DNA of 64,000 bases from Orobanche coerulescens (Eukaryota; Streptophyta; Magnoliopsida; Lamiales; Orobanchaceae): NCBI GenBank assembly GCA_033398695.1, contig CM065802.1, positions 206,293,096 to 206,357,095 of the forward strand, given 5' to 3'. Shown in pieces: positions 20,160-33,249 of the stretch (position 1 is its first letter; each line of letters starts with the position of its first letter). Below the pieces are notes generated by a model. The model saw only the letters and a program-made list of their open reading frames with translations, ran no database searches and was not told the origin of the DNA. The position numbers and the translations under genes are program-made.

Positions 20160-21009
20160 TCTATGCATGGCGATTCTTCTTTAGGCGATGCTATTCTCAT
20201 CATGATCACAACAATGAAATCTTCCGTGATAATTCATGTTACCTCCATGAATATAATGTACATACGTTTATGAATGATCTTACGGGTAACAACAACTTCG
20301 GATTCAAGGATATGCATACCATATAAAACCATATTCCATTTCGACTACAAATCTTCATACGACAATTTGAAAGGCTTAACGGTTGATATCAACACATTTA
20401 CATCAATCAATATTATCATGCTGAAGTTGTTTAACATTCCATCTATACTAGATAAATCCTTCCATGATCAATCCCTTAGATTTATGTAACAATAATGATG
20501 TTAAAGTCAAGTCCATGATTGCTATGAAGTCATCTACTAGGTTCGGATTACCAATGATAGAAGCTTCCATTACTTTGTTCAATGTAATAAGATTCGAATC
20601 ATGATGATCATAATCAAGGTACTTAAGGCTTAATCATCTCAATATTCCAAACATGATATACTTTGGATAATTCATCTATGAAAATCCATATCGTGTTAAC
20701 ATGATCATCAAAATCGTTAGAATCCAACTCTAAGTCTGGAGATAGATTGAACATACCTTAATATGATGAAAATCACTGAACCGTAAGGTAGAATCCGACT
20801 CCGGTTGGTTGTATGCCACTCCAAGGTGCTATTCCACTTCAATGATTATTCCCAAGTGATAACCAATATATAAACACCAACAAAATGTGTTCTAAGTGTG
20901 TAGGAGGATATTTCAGCTCTCTGGCCTCTCAAGAATGCAGAATGGTCGAGTAAAATGTAAGCCAAAACGAGTTGTTGTCCCATTTATAATAATCTGCATT
21001 TTAACAAGT

Positions 21010-21234
21010 TAGCGCACGCTACTAAGTTTTCCTTAGCGTGCACTAATAAAAGTTGACTTCAGAACTGTCCAGGTTCGTCCGCGGGAATCTTATCCGGACC
21101 CATGTCCCGGCTGGCGCATGTGCTAGCCGTCCCGCTCAATAATTGAGTTCTTAGCGCACGCAACTCCTACCTGCATAGCGTGCGCTAATAGTAGCCCGAT
21201 AGCGCGCGTTAAGATACATTCTTAGCGTGCGCTA
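21010..21234 (-). repeat. TAGCGNNCGCTA array 1, element B 5' LTR
   Basis: Six copies or variants, the counterpart of 13707-13931, upstream of the TATA-like ATTATAAAT near 20992-20980 in element orientation. This copy would drive the element. Confidence 0.88.
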
Positions 21235-21394
21235 TCACGAGTTTGCATGAGCAATTTTTCATGCTTCTATACTTATGTACAATGATATCAATGCAAGAAA
21301 TATCATACTCCAATAATCAAAACCACCAATCCGAATAATACAGGGTTTGAATACAGATGAAATACACCGTAATAAATCCGGATATTACAATATA

Positions 21395-21497
21395 CATAAT
21401 ATATAATATAATATAATCTTTATGTATAATATACTATAATAATATATCTATATAATTAGGGTGTTTAAGTTTTTTAACTTGCTAGGTTTCTGGACTC
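21395..21497. other. AT-rich flank between elements B and C
   Basis: About 100 bp of TA-rich sequence continuing the AT-rich tail left of element B. No gene or element end was recognised. It probably belongs to the same hAT-like or host sequence as 11590-11709. Confidence 0.5.
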
Positions 21498-22074
21498 TGT
21501 AATATCCGCAATTTTCGATTTCCGGTAATTTCTTTTTTTCAGCGGAAGTCCGTTTTGACGACTCAGTCATGACCGTTTCGTCGTTATGAGAATGATTAAT
21601 TATGCACTTTTTGACATCCGAGTTCGTTTCGGTGTCGTTTTGTTGAGTTCCGTGCTTTTTAGCGACTTTTCCGCGCTTGAGTTCGATTCTTGCGAATCTC
21701 GTTCGAAACTGCTGTTTCGAGTTTCCTGTAAGTCCGTTTAACTTCGTTAGACGTGTTATGAACTTCGGTTTGGTTATTCGATCACGTATCGTGATTTTCG
21801 GGCATTTTGGGCCATTTTGTAATTTCTTAAAAGTTACGGGTATCCGTATCTGTAATTGTTGTCTCGACCCGTTTCTTGGTCGCGTATAATTAATTATTGC
21901 ATTATGTTTTCATTTCGGGTCATTGATGTCATCTGCGAACTTTTCGTCGTGTTCGTTTCGTGCGTTTTCGGAAATCGAGTCGTCGAGCCCTGGTGTTCGA
22001 GCACTGGCCGGACGGTTGCGGGACTGGCCGGACGATTGCGGGCACCGGCCGGACGGGTGCGGCAGGAACTGACG

Positions 22075-22373
22075 TAGCGCACGCTATGGCCGGAAGGCTG
22101 CGCGCGCTAACCGGCAGGTGTAGCGCACACTATCGGATGGCCTAACGCACGCTATCGGGTCTGGACAGTGGAGTCCAGGGGTTCTGTAATCGGTTAGGCT
22201 CGGCAGGTAGCGCACGCTACTGTTGGTCATTGCACACGCTACGACCGGCAGGTAGCGCGCGCTACGGCCGGAAGGCTGCGCACGCTACCTGGACGAGTCA
22301 GTAGGGCAGTGTGGGCACTGGACTGCGGCCTGGGCCGATAGCGCACGCTAGCTCGGCAGCTTAGCGCGCGCTA
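22075..22373 (+). repeat. TAGCGNNCGCTA array, LTR C
   Basis: About nine to ten copies or variants in 300 bp, interspersed with GGCCGG spacer words (CGGCCGGAAGGCTGCG). It ends 11 bp before TATAAAT. Perfect units include TAGCGCACGCTA at 22075 and TAGCGCGCGCTA at 22362. Confidence 0.9.
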
Positions 22374-22384
22374 GTCCGGCCCAG

Positions 22385-22391
22385 TATAAAT
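22385..22391 (+). promoter_or_regulatory. TATA box, LTR C
   Basis: GTATAAATGTG directly follows the palindrome array, and an identical TATAAAT context occurs in LTRs F. The transcription start should lie about 30 bp downstream. Confidence 0.7.
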
Positions 22392-23566
22392 GTGACAGAG
22401 CAGTCACATTTCATCTTGTTTTTCATTTCCTACCTTTCTCTTCCGCGACTGGAGACTTAGAGATCATGGAGCCATGTTGTTTAACAACAAATCCATGAAG
22501 TTCTTGAGGTTATATCATCTATCAAACATCCGTTATCGTCCTTTGATCCAGCGAATCAAGGTAATCTTCCTTAGAACCCTAATTTCGTGAATTTGGGGTT
22601 TTTTGCATTTTTGTCCGATTCGTTCCGTGTTGTTGATTAATTCATGATGGGTATGATTAATCTTGGTAGTATTCTTGTGTTTAACATCATTTAATCCATT
22701 GTTCTTCGTCGAATCGAAGTATATTTCTTGATTTCCTTCTAATCGACTTTTTGGGGAATTTGTTCTCGATCTCGTTTTCATCCGTTTTTGTTGGATAGAT
22801 TGTGGTTAAATGATGTTGTTAAACATATTCTATGGATTGTATATCTATATTTCGACTTGGAATTCCATTTTCGTGTTTTGTCGCGACGAATCGTGTTCTT
22901 GGCCGTTTTGGGGAGAACACTTGAAATTTCGTCATTCGTTCTTTGAATTCAACGGCTTTGAGTCGTGTTATGGAATTCATTTCATTGTTGTTCTTGTCCT
23001 TCGTAGTTTATGACCGCGAGTTGGCGATCGGTGGAGTCGGCGGGTTCGTAGTCGGTTCGTGCCAACCTACTTCGGTCGATTCTCCGCGTTGTGGTTGTTC
23101 AAGGCAAGTATCTTGCCCATACATTTCATGTTTCGTTGATAGAATTCTTGATAAATGATTTTATGCGAAATCCAATGTTTAATGAACGTAAAAAGGGATT
23201 GGTATGTTCTCGATAAATGTTGTCTTTCAACGATAATTCGTATACTTCGTGAATATGTATTCTCAGAATATGTGTGTTGGTTTGGTATGTTGAAAGATAA
23301 CATGATCTCTTCGAGTGAGTTAATAGACCGTAATCCTTTGCCGGGGATTACGTATTGTTATTGTGTACTTGTTCGGTAAGAACGAAATGTGTGTGATATT
23401 AGTTGCTACTCCTTGAAAGGAGGTTGTGATGCTTAATGTTGTTTGGCTTCATAAGTTATTATTGTTGTGTGCTTGATGCATGTGATGTGCCTCCGGGTAT
23501 GATTGTTGAATCTCCGGGATCCATACTTGCTAGTATGGGTCGGGCGTGACCGTAGGGTTATCCAAA

Positions 23567-23868
23567 TCGGGTATGTCTTGCGGGGACTTCGAGGTTCGTG
23601 GCTTGTTAGCCCGATGCTGAGATAACTTGTGGGGTTATCATCGGGTATGTCTTGCGGGGACTCCGAGGTTCGTGGCTCATTAGCACGATGCCGGGATAAC
23701 TTATGGTTGTGGCTTGATTATGTAAGTATATGTGCTTTTAGTCACGTGACTGCGGTTACGGTGACATGTGATTTGATATAGTTTCCCTGTGGGTTATTCA
23801 CTCGGGTTTGTTCTACGGGAGCATCTGAGGTCCGTGGCTTGCTAGCACGGGACGCGAATAATCTATGG
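23567..23868 (+). repeat. 74-bp repeats in LTR C
   Basis: Two adjacent copies start TCGGGTATGTCTTGCGG at 23567 and 23641. A diverged third starts near 23802 (TCGGGTTTGTTCTACGG). Shared parts are GAGGTTCGTGGCT, TTAGC and a GATAACTT end. Confidence 0.8.
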
Positions 23869-24877
23869 AAACAGGTTATTATGGTATGATCGGGTCGTGG
23901 ACCCCACTTGTTATCAAATTTATGTTTTGGAAAAATGACTTTTTGTAACACCCCCGATATATTCAGGAATATTACAGCGTCGTAAATCCTTACATAAGGA
24001 TTTACAAGGCTGAAGAATTGAACAGATATTAAAAGGTACTAACGAATGGAAATAACGGAATTAAGATACAACCGTCCTGACCAAATACTGAAAGTACAAT
24101 TGTTCAACAGGAACTTAATAATACATTACCAAATTCAAATTCAGCATAAATGACTTCGTAGTCGAGTACTTATTGAAATAACCAATAAACAACAGACAAC
24201 TAAACCCGGTCGGGACATCACTCTGCACCCTCGTCGTCATGCAGCTCCAGTGGTTGTTTTCCCGCTCTCCTGGATCCTGAACATAAACAAAATTTTCACC
24301 CCCGAATGGGTTAGCACAACGATGCTAGTACAAGTACCACAACATATTATTCAACGTCACACGAAGAATAATAATAACAACGTAAATGATAAAATGTCAA
24401 ACGAGTCTTCTCCTGCGAGAAACTCAAACATAACATACACAGTTGATAATCACAACATGATATCATAACATACACATGGTAATTCCGTCGATCCAGCGTT
24501 CACTGCCTAGAACCCACGATGATCCCGTCAGACCAACCCGTGGTGGAAAAACCCGTCCGATGATCCAGCGCACGCTAGCATAGATCCCCCGATGATCCCG
24601 TCGGACCAACACGAGGTGGACATACAATAACGACATACATGCACGACAATATGTATAACATCAATACATAAAACAAATAAAGTACTTGACTCGATTTGAT
24701 GACAAGAACAATACTTCCACGAAAACGAACACTCGAAGGTCGTCCTCCTCAATCAATCACGTAACAAGATCAAACCTTAACAAAAGAAATGATATAGGAT
24801 TTATCTCACGTCGTACGAATGTTTAACAATTCGATTTACGGCCAAAAGTTCATAAAATGTAATCTGCCTGAACTGCT

Positions 24878-25092
24878 TAGCGCACGCTAAGTACTCTGTG
24901 TAGCGTGCGTTAAGTCTGCCCGATAGCGCACGCAAACAACAAGCCTAGCGTACGCTAACTATGCATGGTCAGTACTTCACTGATCAGTAGACTGACTCGT
25001 CTGATGGCCTAGCGTACGTTACGTACCAAACGTAGCGTACGCTAACTCGTGCTCGATAGCGCACGTTAATCTTTATCGCTTAGCATGCGCTA
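24878..25092 (-). repeat. TAGCGNNCGCTA array 2, element D 3' LTR
   Basis: Eight copies or variants at the same place as in LTR B, followed at once by the 10-bp hairpin. Confidence 0.85.
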
Positions 25093-25944
25093 TCTGTGCA
25101 TGGCAGTTTACTGCTGGGCAGTAAACTGTTCTCATCATGATCAAAACAATGAAATCTTCCGTGATAATTCATGTTACCTCCATGAATATCATGTACATAC
25201 GATTATGAATGATCTTACGGATAACAACAACTTCGGATTCAAGGATATGCATACCATTATAAAACCATATTCCATTTCGACTACAATTCTTCATATGACA
25301 ATTCGAAAGGTTTAACGGTTGATATCAACACCTTATATCCATCGAAATTATCATGTTGTAGTTGTTTAACATTCCATCTATACTAGATAAATCCTTCCAT
25401 AATCAATACCTTAGATTCATCTAATAATAATGATGTTAAAGTCAAGTCCATGATTGTTATGAAGTCATCTACTAGATTCGGATTACCAATGATAGAAGCT
25501 TCCTTTACTTGTTCAATGTAATAAGATTCAAATCATGATGATCATAATCAAGGTACTTAAGGCTTATTCATCTCAATATTCCAAACATGATGTACTTTGG
25601 ATAATTCACTTATGAAAATCAATATCTCGTTAATATGATCATCAAATTCTTTAGAATCCAACTCTAAGTCTGGAGATAGGTTGAACATACCTTAATATGA
25701 TGAAAATCACTGAACCGTAAGATAGAATCCGACTCCGGTTGGTTGTATGCCACTCCAAGGTGCTATTCCACTTCAATGATTACTCCCAAGTGATAACCAA
25801 TATACAAAGACCAACAAGATGTGTTCTAAGTGTGTAGAAGGATTATTACACCTCTCTGGCCTCTCAAGAATGAAGAATGGACGAATGAAATGTAAGCCAA
25901 AACGGGTTGTTGTCCCATTTATAATATTCTGCATTCTAACAAGT

Positions 25945-26167
25945 TAGCGCACGCTACAAGCTTTCCTTAGCGCGCGCTAATAAGAGTTGACTTGAATCTG
26001 CCGGAGTTCATCCGCGGGAATCTTATCCGGACCCATGTCCCGGCTGGGGCATGTGCTAGCCGTCCCGCTCAATAATTGAGTTCTTAGCGCACGCAACTCC
26101 TACATGCATAGCGTGCGCTAGTAGTAGCCCGATAGCGCGCATTAAGCTACATTCTTAGCGTGCGCTA
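25945..26167 (-). repeat. TAGCGNNCGCTA array 1, element D 3' LTR
   Basis: Six copies or variants upstream of the TATA-like box near 25920-25930 in element orientation. Confidence 0.88.
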
Positions 26168-26322
26168 TCACGAGTTTGCATGAGAAATTTTGCATGTTGT
26201 TTTACTTATGTACAAAGATATCAATGCAAGAAATATCATACTCTAGTAATCAAAACCATAAATCCGAATAATACAGGGTTTGAATACAGATGAAATACAC
26301 CGTAATAAATCCAGATATTACA

Positions 26323-26336
26323 TACTCTCCTACTAA
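26323..26336 (-). promoter_or_regulatory. Element D polypurine tract
   Basis: TTAGTAGGAGAGTA on the minus strand next to the 3' LTR, identical to element B. Confidence 0.8.
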
Positions 26337-26357
26337 AAAGGAGTTTCGTCCCGAAAC

Positions 26358-27506
26358 TCAAGACGAAAATAACTCGGGATATCTAGACTTCATATCAACT
26401 TCCGTTTCCCAGGTGGCTTCTTCCATTCCGTGACGTGACCATTGAACTTTTACCAAAACGATTGGTTTGTTCCTCAACTGCTTAACTCGACTCTCGAGTA
26501 TCTTGACCGGTCTTTCTTCAATCATCCCATCCTGTGCGACTTCGATCTCGCCGAAATGAATGATATGACTGGGATCTGGTATATACCTCCGTAACTGGGA
26601 TACGTGGAACACGTTATGAACATGGCACAATGATGGCGGCAATGCCAATCTGTATGCCAACTCCCCAACTCTCTCGAGGATCTCAAATGGTTCGATATAT
26701 CTCGAACTCAGCTTTCCTTTCCTTCCGAAACGAAAGATTCCCCGAGTAGGAGAAACCTTCAAAAGTACATGGTCTCCAGTATTGAACTCCAATGGGCGAC
26801 GGCGTACGTCCGCGTAAGATTTCTGGCGACTTTGGGCGGTTAACAGCCTTTCACGAATCAAGGCTATGTTCTCTCGAGTCTGCATGATCAACTCTGGTTC
26901 TGTTCCGATCAAGTCTGACGAATCATCCCAACATAGGGGCGATCTACATCTCCTTCCGTATAATGCCTCAAACGGTGCCATCTTAATGGAAGCATGCCAA
27001 CTATTGTTGTAGGTAAATTCAATCAATGGTAGATGAACTTCCCAATCGTTTGACCAATCTAAGGCACAGGCCCTTAGCATGTCTTCCACCGTTTGTATAG
27101 TCCTCTCGAATTGTCCGTCAGTCTACGGGTGATAAGTTGTGCTGAAGTACAATTCGGTCCCCAAGGCCTTATGAACTTCTTTCCAGAAGTGAGACACAAA
27201 ACGACCGTCTCGATCAGAAACAATGGTCTTCGGCGTACCATGCAATCGAACTATTTCCGAAATAAATACTCGTGCCAACCTCTCTGGTCCCCACGTATCC
27301 TTAATGCCTAGGAAATGAGCTGATTTGGTTAAACGATCAACTATCACCCAAATCATGTTCATTCTTGTCCTGGTTCTCGGCATATTAGTGATAAAGTCCA
27401 TCGATATGTCCTCCCACTTCCATTCAGGAATTGGGAGCGGCTTCAACATTCCGGCAGGCCATTGATGCTCGATCTTAACCTTTGACAAGTCAAGCATTTG
27501 AAACAT
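26358..27506 (-). pseudogene. Element D integrase and chromodomain-like tail, disrupted
   Basis: Two open blocks, 27506-27123 and 27089-26358. They carry the integrase core ([25 protein letters not shown]) and the C-terminal part to [16 protein letters not shown]. They are separated by a CAG-to-TAG stop in YHPQTDGQ near 27123. The zinc-binding segment upstream (27500-27560) is scrambled by several small indels relative to B and D2. The chromodomain-like tail is intact. Confidence 0.85.
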
Positions 27507-27556
27507 AGTCCGCTACATCTTTCTTCATGTTTCCCACCGAAATTCTCGCCGAGTCC

Positions 27557-28174
27557 TTATACATTTCTTGGTGCCGGGTGGATAGAATAGGGCGAACTGT
27601 GAGCTTCCTTCATAATCGTCTGTTTCAGAACATCATCATCGGGAACGCAGAGTCGGTTATGAAATCTCAAAACTCCATCGTCATGAATTATGAATCCGGG
27701 GGCCTTTCCTTTGATCACTTCATCACGTAACCGAATCATCAGAGGATCATCTGTCTGTCTAGACTTGATTCCTTCGGTTAATGATGAAGTTATCTCCATC
27801 ACGCACAGTTGTCCTTGGACTCTTTGTAACCACACTTCAATTCCTTCACGAATCATCTCTCGTTGAAGGCTAAGTTGGGAGGTCAGCGTCTCCAGCATCT
27901 GAATAGAAACTGGCTTGCGGCTAAGTGCATCGGCCACTACATTTGCTTTGCCTGGATGATACAAAATCTCCAAGTCATAGTCCTTGATCATCTCTAACCA
28001 TCTTATTTGCCTCATGTTCAACTCTTTCTGACTGAATATGTACTTGAGACAATTATGATCCGTAAAGATCTGACAGTGAGTCCCGTACAGATAATGCCTC
28101 CAGATCTTCAAAGCAAAAACTACTGCTGCTAGCTCCAAATCATGTGTTGGGTAATTCACTTCATAAGGTTTCAT
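27557..28174 (-). CDS. Element D RNase H region and start of integrase
   Basis: This block continues the RNase H domain with [33 protein letters not shown] and [18 protein letters not shown]. It runs into the integrase zinc region (HSSPYSIHP) before a frameshift. Unlike element B, the RNase H frame is unbroken here. A stop just upstream of its first Met separates it from the reverse transcriptase block. Confidence 0.85.
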   Translation of the reverse strand: MKPYEVNYPTHDLELAAVVFALKIWRHYLYGTHCQIFTDHNCLKYIFSQKELNMRQIRWLEMIKDYDLEILYHPGKANVVADALSRKPVSIQMLETLTSQLSLQREMIREGIEVWLQRVQGQLCVMEITSSLTEGIKSRQTDDPLMIRLRDEVIKGKAPGFIIHDDGVLRFHNRLCVPDDDVLKQTIMKEAHSSPYSIHPAPRNV

Positions 28175-29125
28175 CTATTGTGAAGCATAAGCGATCACCT
28201 TATCATTCTGCATCAATACGCACCCAAGTCCTTGGTTCGAAGCATCACTGTAAACTATAAATCCTCCAGTTCCCTGTGGAAGTGATAGAATCGGTGCTGT
28301 CGTCAATCTCTTCTTCAATTCATCAAAGCTAATCTGACACAACTCATTCCACTCAAACTTTTGAGTCTTCTGCAGAAGTCGAGTAAGTGGGCGGGAGATT
28401 TTAGAAAACCCTTCCACGAATCGACGATAATATCCAGCAAGTCCTAAGAAGCTTCGGACTTCTTTCACGTTCTTTGGAGGCTTCCAATCCATAATTGCTT
28501 CGATTTTCTGAGGATCTACTTGGACTCCTTCAGCTGGCACCACATGGCCGAGGAACATTACTTCTTTTAGCCAGAATTCACACTTAGAAAGTTTGGCGTA
28601 CAATTGCTCGCTTCTCAAAAGTTCCAATACAATCCGCAAATGTTGCGCATGTTCTTCCGGGCTCTTAGAATACACTAGAATGTCATCAATGAATACGACC
28701 ACAAATTTATCCAAAAATTCAATGAACACTCTGTTCATCAATTTCATAAATACAGCAGGTGCGTTAGTGAGACCAAACGGCATCACTACAAACTCATAAT
28801 GTCCGTAGCGAGTTCTGAATGCTGACTTTGGAACATCAGATTCCTTAATCCTCAGCTGATGATACCCTGATCTCAGATCGATTTTAGAAAATACTGTTGC
28901 CCCTTGCAACTGGTCAAACAGATCATCAATCCGTGGCAACGGATACTTGTTCTTAATTATCATCTTGTTTAGCTCTCGGTAGTCAATACACAGTCGGAGC
29001 GATCCATCCTTCTTTCGGACAAAAAGAACTGGCGCTCCCCAAGGTGAAACGCTTGGCTGAATATAGCCCTTGTCCAGTAACTCCTCCATCTGCTTCTTCA
29101 GTTCGTACATCTCAGTAGGTGCCAT
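28175..29125 (-). CDS. Element D reverse transcriptase and RNase H start
   Basis: A 316-residue block with all visible reverse transcriptase motifs ([49 protein letters not shown]). It then runs without a break through [20 protein letters not shown] into [18 protein letters not shown] of RNase H. It ends at a stop after YASQ. The frame is open upstream of the Met shown until a TGA near 29195. Confidence 0.9.
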   Translation of the reverse strand: MAPTEMYELKKQMEELLDKGYIQPSVSPWGAPVLFVRKKDGSLRLCIDYRELNKMIIKNKYPLPRIDDLFDQLQGATVFSKIDLRSGYHQLRIKESDVPKSAFRTRYGHYEFVVMPFGLTNAPAVFMKLMNRVFIEFLDKFVVVFIDDILVYSKSPEEHAQHLRIVLELLRSEQLYAKLSKCEFWLKEVMFLGHVVPAEGVQVDPQKIEAIMDWKPPKNVKEVRSFLGLAGYYRRFVEGFSKISRPLTRLLQKTQKFEWNELCQISFDELKKRLTTAPILSLPQGTGGFIVYSDASNQGLGCVLMQNDKVIAYASQ

Positions 29126-29191
29126 ACGATACGGCGCCTTAGAAATTGGTGTAGCTCCGGGTTCCAGCTCAATGGTAAATTCTACATCCCT

Positions 29192-29758
29192 TCATGGAGG
29201 TAGTCCAGGTAACTCGTCAGGAAATACATCTGGAAATTCGTTCACAACAGGAATGGATGAAAGTTTCACAATTTCGTCTTCTTTCTTCGTTGCATAGCAC
29301 CAATATCCGGTACAGCCTTGTTTCAACAATTTGACAGCTTTCATCGCCTTGATCAATTTTCCTGAGCTTCCCGGTTTCCACCCCTCGAACAATATTTCGG
29401 AACCATCGTCAGCGATCAGCGAGATATTCCTCCTTCGGTAGTTTACAATTGCTCCATATCGATTAAGCCAATCGTCTCCGAGTATCAGGTCGTCTCCTTG
29501 CATTTCTATCACGATCATATTTGAGAGCCACTCTCTGCCTCCAAATGATACAGGGAAATTTCTAGTTTCTAAGTTTACGACAGTCCTCTCTCCACTCGGT
29601 AAACCAACAACATAAGGTTCACAAGTATGAAAACTGGAAATATTCAAACGATTTACACAAGACAAAGATATAAAAGAATGCGTAGCTCCTGTATCGAATA
29701 AAACGCTAACTGGCTGGGAAAGGATCTGGACAAGATGCGGCAATGACATCCTGATCAT
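29192..29758 (-). CDS. Element D protease and linker
   Basis: Protease with [13 protein letters not shown], then [14 protein letters not shown], continuing in one frame into the pol linker [14 protein letters not shown] before a CGA-to-TGA stop. It is longer and cleaner than the matching region of element B, where a frame change interrupts it. Confidence 0.85.
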   Translation of the reverse strand: MIRMSLPHLVQILSQPVSVLFDTGATHSFISLSCVNRLNISSFHTCEPYVVGLPSGERTVVNLETRNFPVSFGGREWLSNMIVIEMQGDDLILGDDWLNRYGAIVNYRRRNISLIADDGSEILFEGWKPGSSGKLIKAMKAVKLLKQGCTGYWCYATKKEDEIVKLSSIPVVNEFPDVFPDELPGLPP

Positions 29759-29767
29759 CTGTCCTCC

Positions 29768-31036
29768 TCATCTCGTACAGACGTGGGGGAGCAGATCCGG
29801 CACTCGATGTCCCCTTTCGGTCCCATTGTCCTCTGCCTCGTCCGCGGCCAAAATTCTGAGGCATGTGAACACTTTGTTGCGTCTGTTGGATACTGGCTTC
29901 CTTCTAGACTGGCTGTGGTGTACGGGCTCTAAAAGACTTTGCAGCCTCTTCACAAAATACTACCCGATGTCCCTCTCGTCCACAATCAAAACAAGTCACG
30001 GCAGGAAGGGGGCAATTCCGTCGATAGTGCCCCGTCTGGGCGCAGTTAAAGCATTTTCTGGTAACATCAGTAATAGTTGATGTCGCTCTGAAGTTCTTTC
30101 CGCTCCTAAATGGGTACGGAGGTTTCTTGAAAGAGTGAAAGGATGACTGGGCCTTACGGGGCCCCTGTTCTTGTGCTCTGTAAAAGTACCAGAGACTTTC
30201 TGTTTCTTGGATTCCGAAAATTTCTCCATAGCTGCTTCCTTGATCTCATACGCCAACGCCTTATCGTGGTATTGACGGAGTGTGGTACATTCAAATCCGT
30301 ACATGTACCTCTGGATTTCTGGTTTCATCCTCATATCGAAATGGATCATCATTTCTGCATCTGTTCTGACCAGATGTCGAACAAACGCCACCTGCTGGTT
30401 AAACGTCTTAATTGCCTGGGATACTGGCACATCAGAAGGCTGAGCGGAGAATAACTCCCGAATTTTGGCTTCCCTCACAGGACGAGGGCAATACTGAGCT
30501 TCCATCATCAATCTAAACTCTGTCCAATTGGCATCATGGTCTACAGGCCGGATGGCTTCCCACCATTCGGACGCTTCCCCTATCAGAAAATATTAAGCGA
30601 TAGAGGCTCTCCGGTCGTCTGGGCAGTTAATTCCGGCAAAGATTTTCTACAGTTCCTTCAACCAATGGTCCCAAGTGGGAGTCTCAGAAATACCGTCGAA
30701 TTTGGGTGGTTGCATCTTCGCCACCTCTTGCAGCCACCGGTCACCTCGATTTCCCATGTCTGGGATCCCTTGCTGTCTCTCTCCCTGCTGTAGTCCCACC
30801 GCCACTTGCATTTGGTCCACGACTTGGGCGAACTGAGTCATCTGGTTCACCACTTGACGATGGATCTCTGGTACAGCAGGATCTGGTTCGTTATTAATAA
30901 ATTGTTGCGGCTCGCCTGAGCTATGACTGGCCTGGTTAGAAGGCGGCGCTTCCCTTTCAGCATTTCTCCGTCCGCGTCCACGACCGCGACCACGTCCACG
31001 TCCGCCTCTCAACATACTGTAAGCATAAATACTCAA
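29768..31036 (-). pseudogene. Element D gag, disrupted
   Basis: The start is at 31036 with the same Arg-Gly tail as B. A GAG-to-TAG stop follows WLKEL near 30645 and a CAA-to-TAA stop lies near 30595. A one-base loss near 30165 shifts the frame before the two CCHC knuckles, which remain visible at DNA level in 29940-30060. The stops differ from those in element B, so the two copies decayed independently. Confidence 0.85.
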
Positions 31037-31231
31037 TATACAGGAAACAACATCGTTCTAATATTCGAGTAAAGAGACACAACATGTAAAGGACGAGATA
31101 GAGTTTAGGAACTTACAACCACCGTTCGCATGAAGACGTAGGCAGTGCAGTGATGTCATTCACGGCCGGTTACCTCAAAAGACATAAATGACCCCTATTT
31201 TAACCCAACGGCCAAGATATCCATAATCTTA

Positions 31232-31243
31232 GCTCTGATACCA
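31232..31243 (-). promoter_or_regulatory. Element D primer binding site
   Basis: TGGTATCAGAGC on the minus strand, an exact match to the complement of the initiator tRNA-Met 3' end. Element B has one G in place of A. Confidence 0.88.
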
Positions 31244-32183
31244 TATTCTGTAACACCCCCGATATATTCAGGAATATTACAGCGCTGTAAATCCTTTACA
31301 TAAGGATTTACAAGGCTGAAGAATTGAACAGATATTAAAAGGTACTAACGAATGGAAATAACGGAATTAAGATACAACCGTCCTGACCAAATACTGAAAG
31401 TACAATTGTTCAACAGGTACTTAATAATACATCACCAAATTCAAATTCAGCATAAATGACGTCGTACTCGAGTACTTATTGAAATAACCAATAAACAACA
31501 GACAAATAAACCCGGTCGGGACATCACTCTGCACCCTCGTCGTCATGCAGCTCCAGTGGTTGTTTTCCCGCTCTCCTGGATCCTGAACATAAACAAAATG
31601 TTCACCCCCGAAGGGGTTATCACAACGATGCTAGTACAAGTACCACAACATATTATTCAACGTCACACGAAGAATAATAATAACAACGTAAATGATAAAA
31701 TGTCAAACGAGTCTTCTCCTGCGAAAAACTCAAACATAACATACACAGTTGATAATCACAACATGATATCATAACATACACATGGTAATTCCGTCGATCC
31801 AGCGTTCACTGCCTAGAACCCACGATGATCCCGTCAGACCAACCCGTGGTGGAAAAACCCGTCCGATGATCCAGCGCACGCTAGCATAGATCCCCCGATG
31901 ATCCCGTCGGACCAACACGAGGTGGACATACAATAACGACATACATGCACGACAATATGTATAACATTAATACATAAAACAAATAAAGTACTTGCCTCTA
32001 TTTGATGACAAGAACAATACTTCCACGAAAACGAACACTCGAAGGTCGTCCTCCTCAATGAATCACGTAACAAGATCAAACCTTAACAAAAGAAATGATA
32101 TAGGATTTATCTCATGTCGTACGAATGTTTAACAATTCGATTTACGGCCAAAAGTTCATAAAATGTAATCTGCCTGAACTCAT

Positions 32184-32398
32184 TAGCGCATGCTAAGTAC
32201 TCTGTGTAGCGTGCATTAAGTCTGCTCGATAGCGCACGCAAACAACAAGCCTAGCGTACGCTAACTATGCATGGTCAGTACTTCACTGATCAGTCGACTG
32301 ACTCGTCTGGTGGCCTAGCGTACGTTACGTACCAAACGTAGCGTATGCTAACTCGTGCTCGATAGCGCATGTTAATCTTTATAGCTTAGCGTGCGCTA
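32184..32398 (-). repeat. TAGCGNNCGCTA array 2, element D 5' LTR
   Basis: Counterpart of 24878-25092 with several units decayed by single changes (TAGCGCATGCTA, TAGCGTATGCTA). These C-to-T changes fit methylated CpG decay. Confidence 0.85.
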
Positions 32399-33249
32399 TC
32401 TGTGCATGGCAGTTTACTGCTGGGCAGTAAACTGTTCTCATCATGATCAAAACAATGAAATCTTCCATGATAATTCATGTTACCTCCATGAATATCATGT
32501 ACATACGATTATGAATGATCTTACGGATAACAACAACTTCGGATTCAAGGATATGCATACCATTATAAAACCATATTCTATTTCGACTACAATTCTTCAT
32601 ATGACGATTCGAAAGGCTTAACGGTTGATATCAACACCTTATATCCATCGAAATTATCATGTTGTAGTTGTTTAACATTCCATCTATACTAGATAAATCC
32701 TTCCATGATCAATCCCTTAGATTCATCTAATAATAATGATGTTAAAGTCAAGTCCATGATTGTTATGAAGTCATCTACTAGATTCGGATTACCAATGATA
32801 TAAGCTTCCTTTACTTGTTCAATGTAATAAGATTCAAATCATGATGATCATAATCAAGGTACTTAAGGCTTATTCATCTCAATATTCCAAACATGATGTA
32901 CTTTGGATAATTCACTTATGAAAATCAATATCTCGTTAATATGATCATCGATTCTTTAGAATCCAACTCTAAGTCTGGAGATAGGTTGAACATACCTTAA
33001 TATGATGAAAATCACTGAACCGTAAGATAGAATCCGACTCCGGTTGGTTGTATGCCACTCCAAGGTGCTATTCCACTTCAATGATTACTCCCAAGTGATA
33101 ACCAATATACAAAGACTAACAAGATGTGTTCTAAGTGTGTAGAAGGATTATTACAGCTCTCTGGCCTCTCAAGAATGAAGAATGGACGAATGAAATGTAA
33201 GCCAAAACGGGTTGTTGTCCCATTTATAATATTCTGCATTCTAACAAGT

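Larger units (their letters stand above)
19019..21389 (-). mobile_element. Element B 5' LTR
   Basis: A 2371-bp LTR nearly identical to 11710-14086 and bounded by TG...CA. It carries the same arrays (21234-21010 and 20159-19945), TATA and 72-bp repeats. Differences from its partner cluster at CAG/CTG sites. An example is the hairpin at 20166-20190, which is scrambled here. Confidence 0.92.
11705..21394 (-). mobile_element. Element B, complete Ty3/gypsy LTR retrotransposon
   Basis: The element proper is 11710-21389 (9.68 kb), flanked by the 5-bp target duplication ATATA at 11705-11709 and 21390-21394. LTRs of about 2.37 kb flank a minus-strand interior. The interior holds a primer site for initiator tRNA-Met, gag with two CCHC knuckles, protease, reverse transcriptase, RNase H, integrase and a chromodomain-like tail. 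The gene order and tail indicate a Ty3/gypsy chromovirus, probably Tekay/Del. Stops and frameshifts break the polyprotein, so this copy is not autonomous as read. Confidence 0.93.
21498..23943 (+). mobile_element. LTR C (truncated by element D)
   Basis: It starts TGTAATATCCGCAATTTTCG and follows LTR F closely for the first 600 bp. It then carries a palindrome array (22075-22373), TATAAAT (22385), a conserved leader with AGGTAATCTTCCTTAGAACC, an AGGCAAGTATCTTG block near 23102 and 74-bp repeats. No GTGTTACA end is present before element D starts at 23944, so D inserted into this LTR. Whether it was a solo LTR cannot be seen. Confidence 0.8.
23944..26322 (-). mobile_element. Element D 3' LTR
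   Basis: 2379 bp, TG...CA, the same order of modules as LTR B. The arrays are at 26167-25945 and 25092-24878, and the 10-bp hairpin near 25104-25128 is intact. Confidence 0.92.
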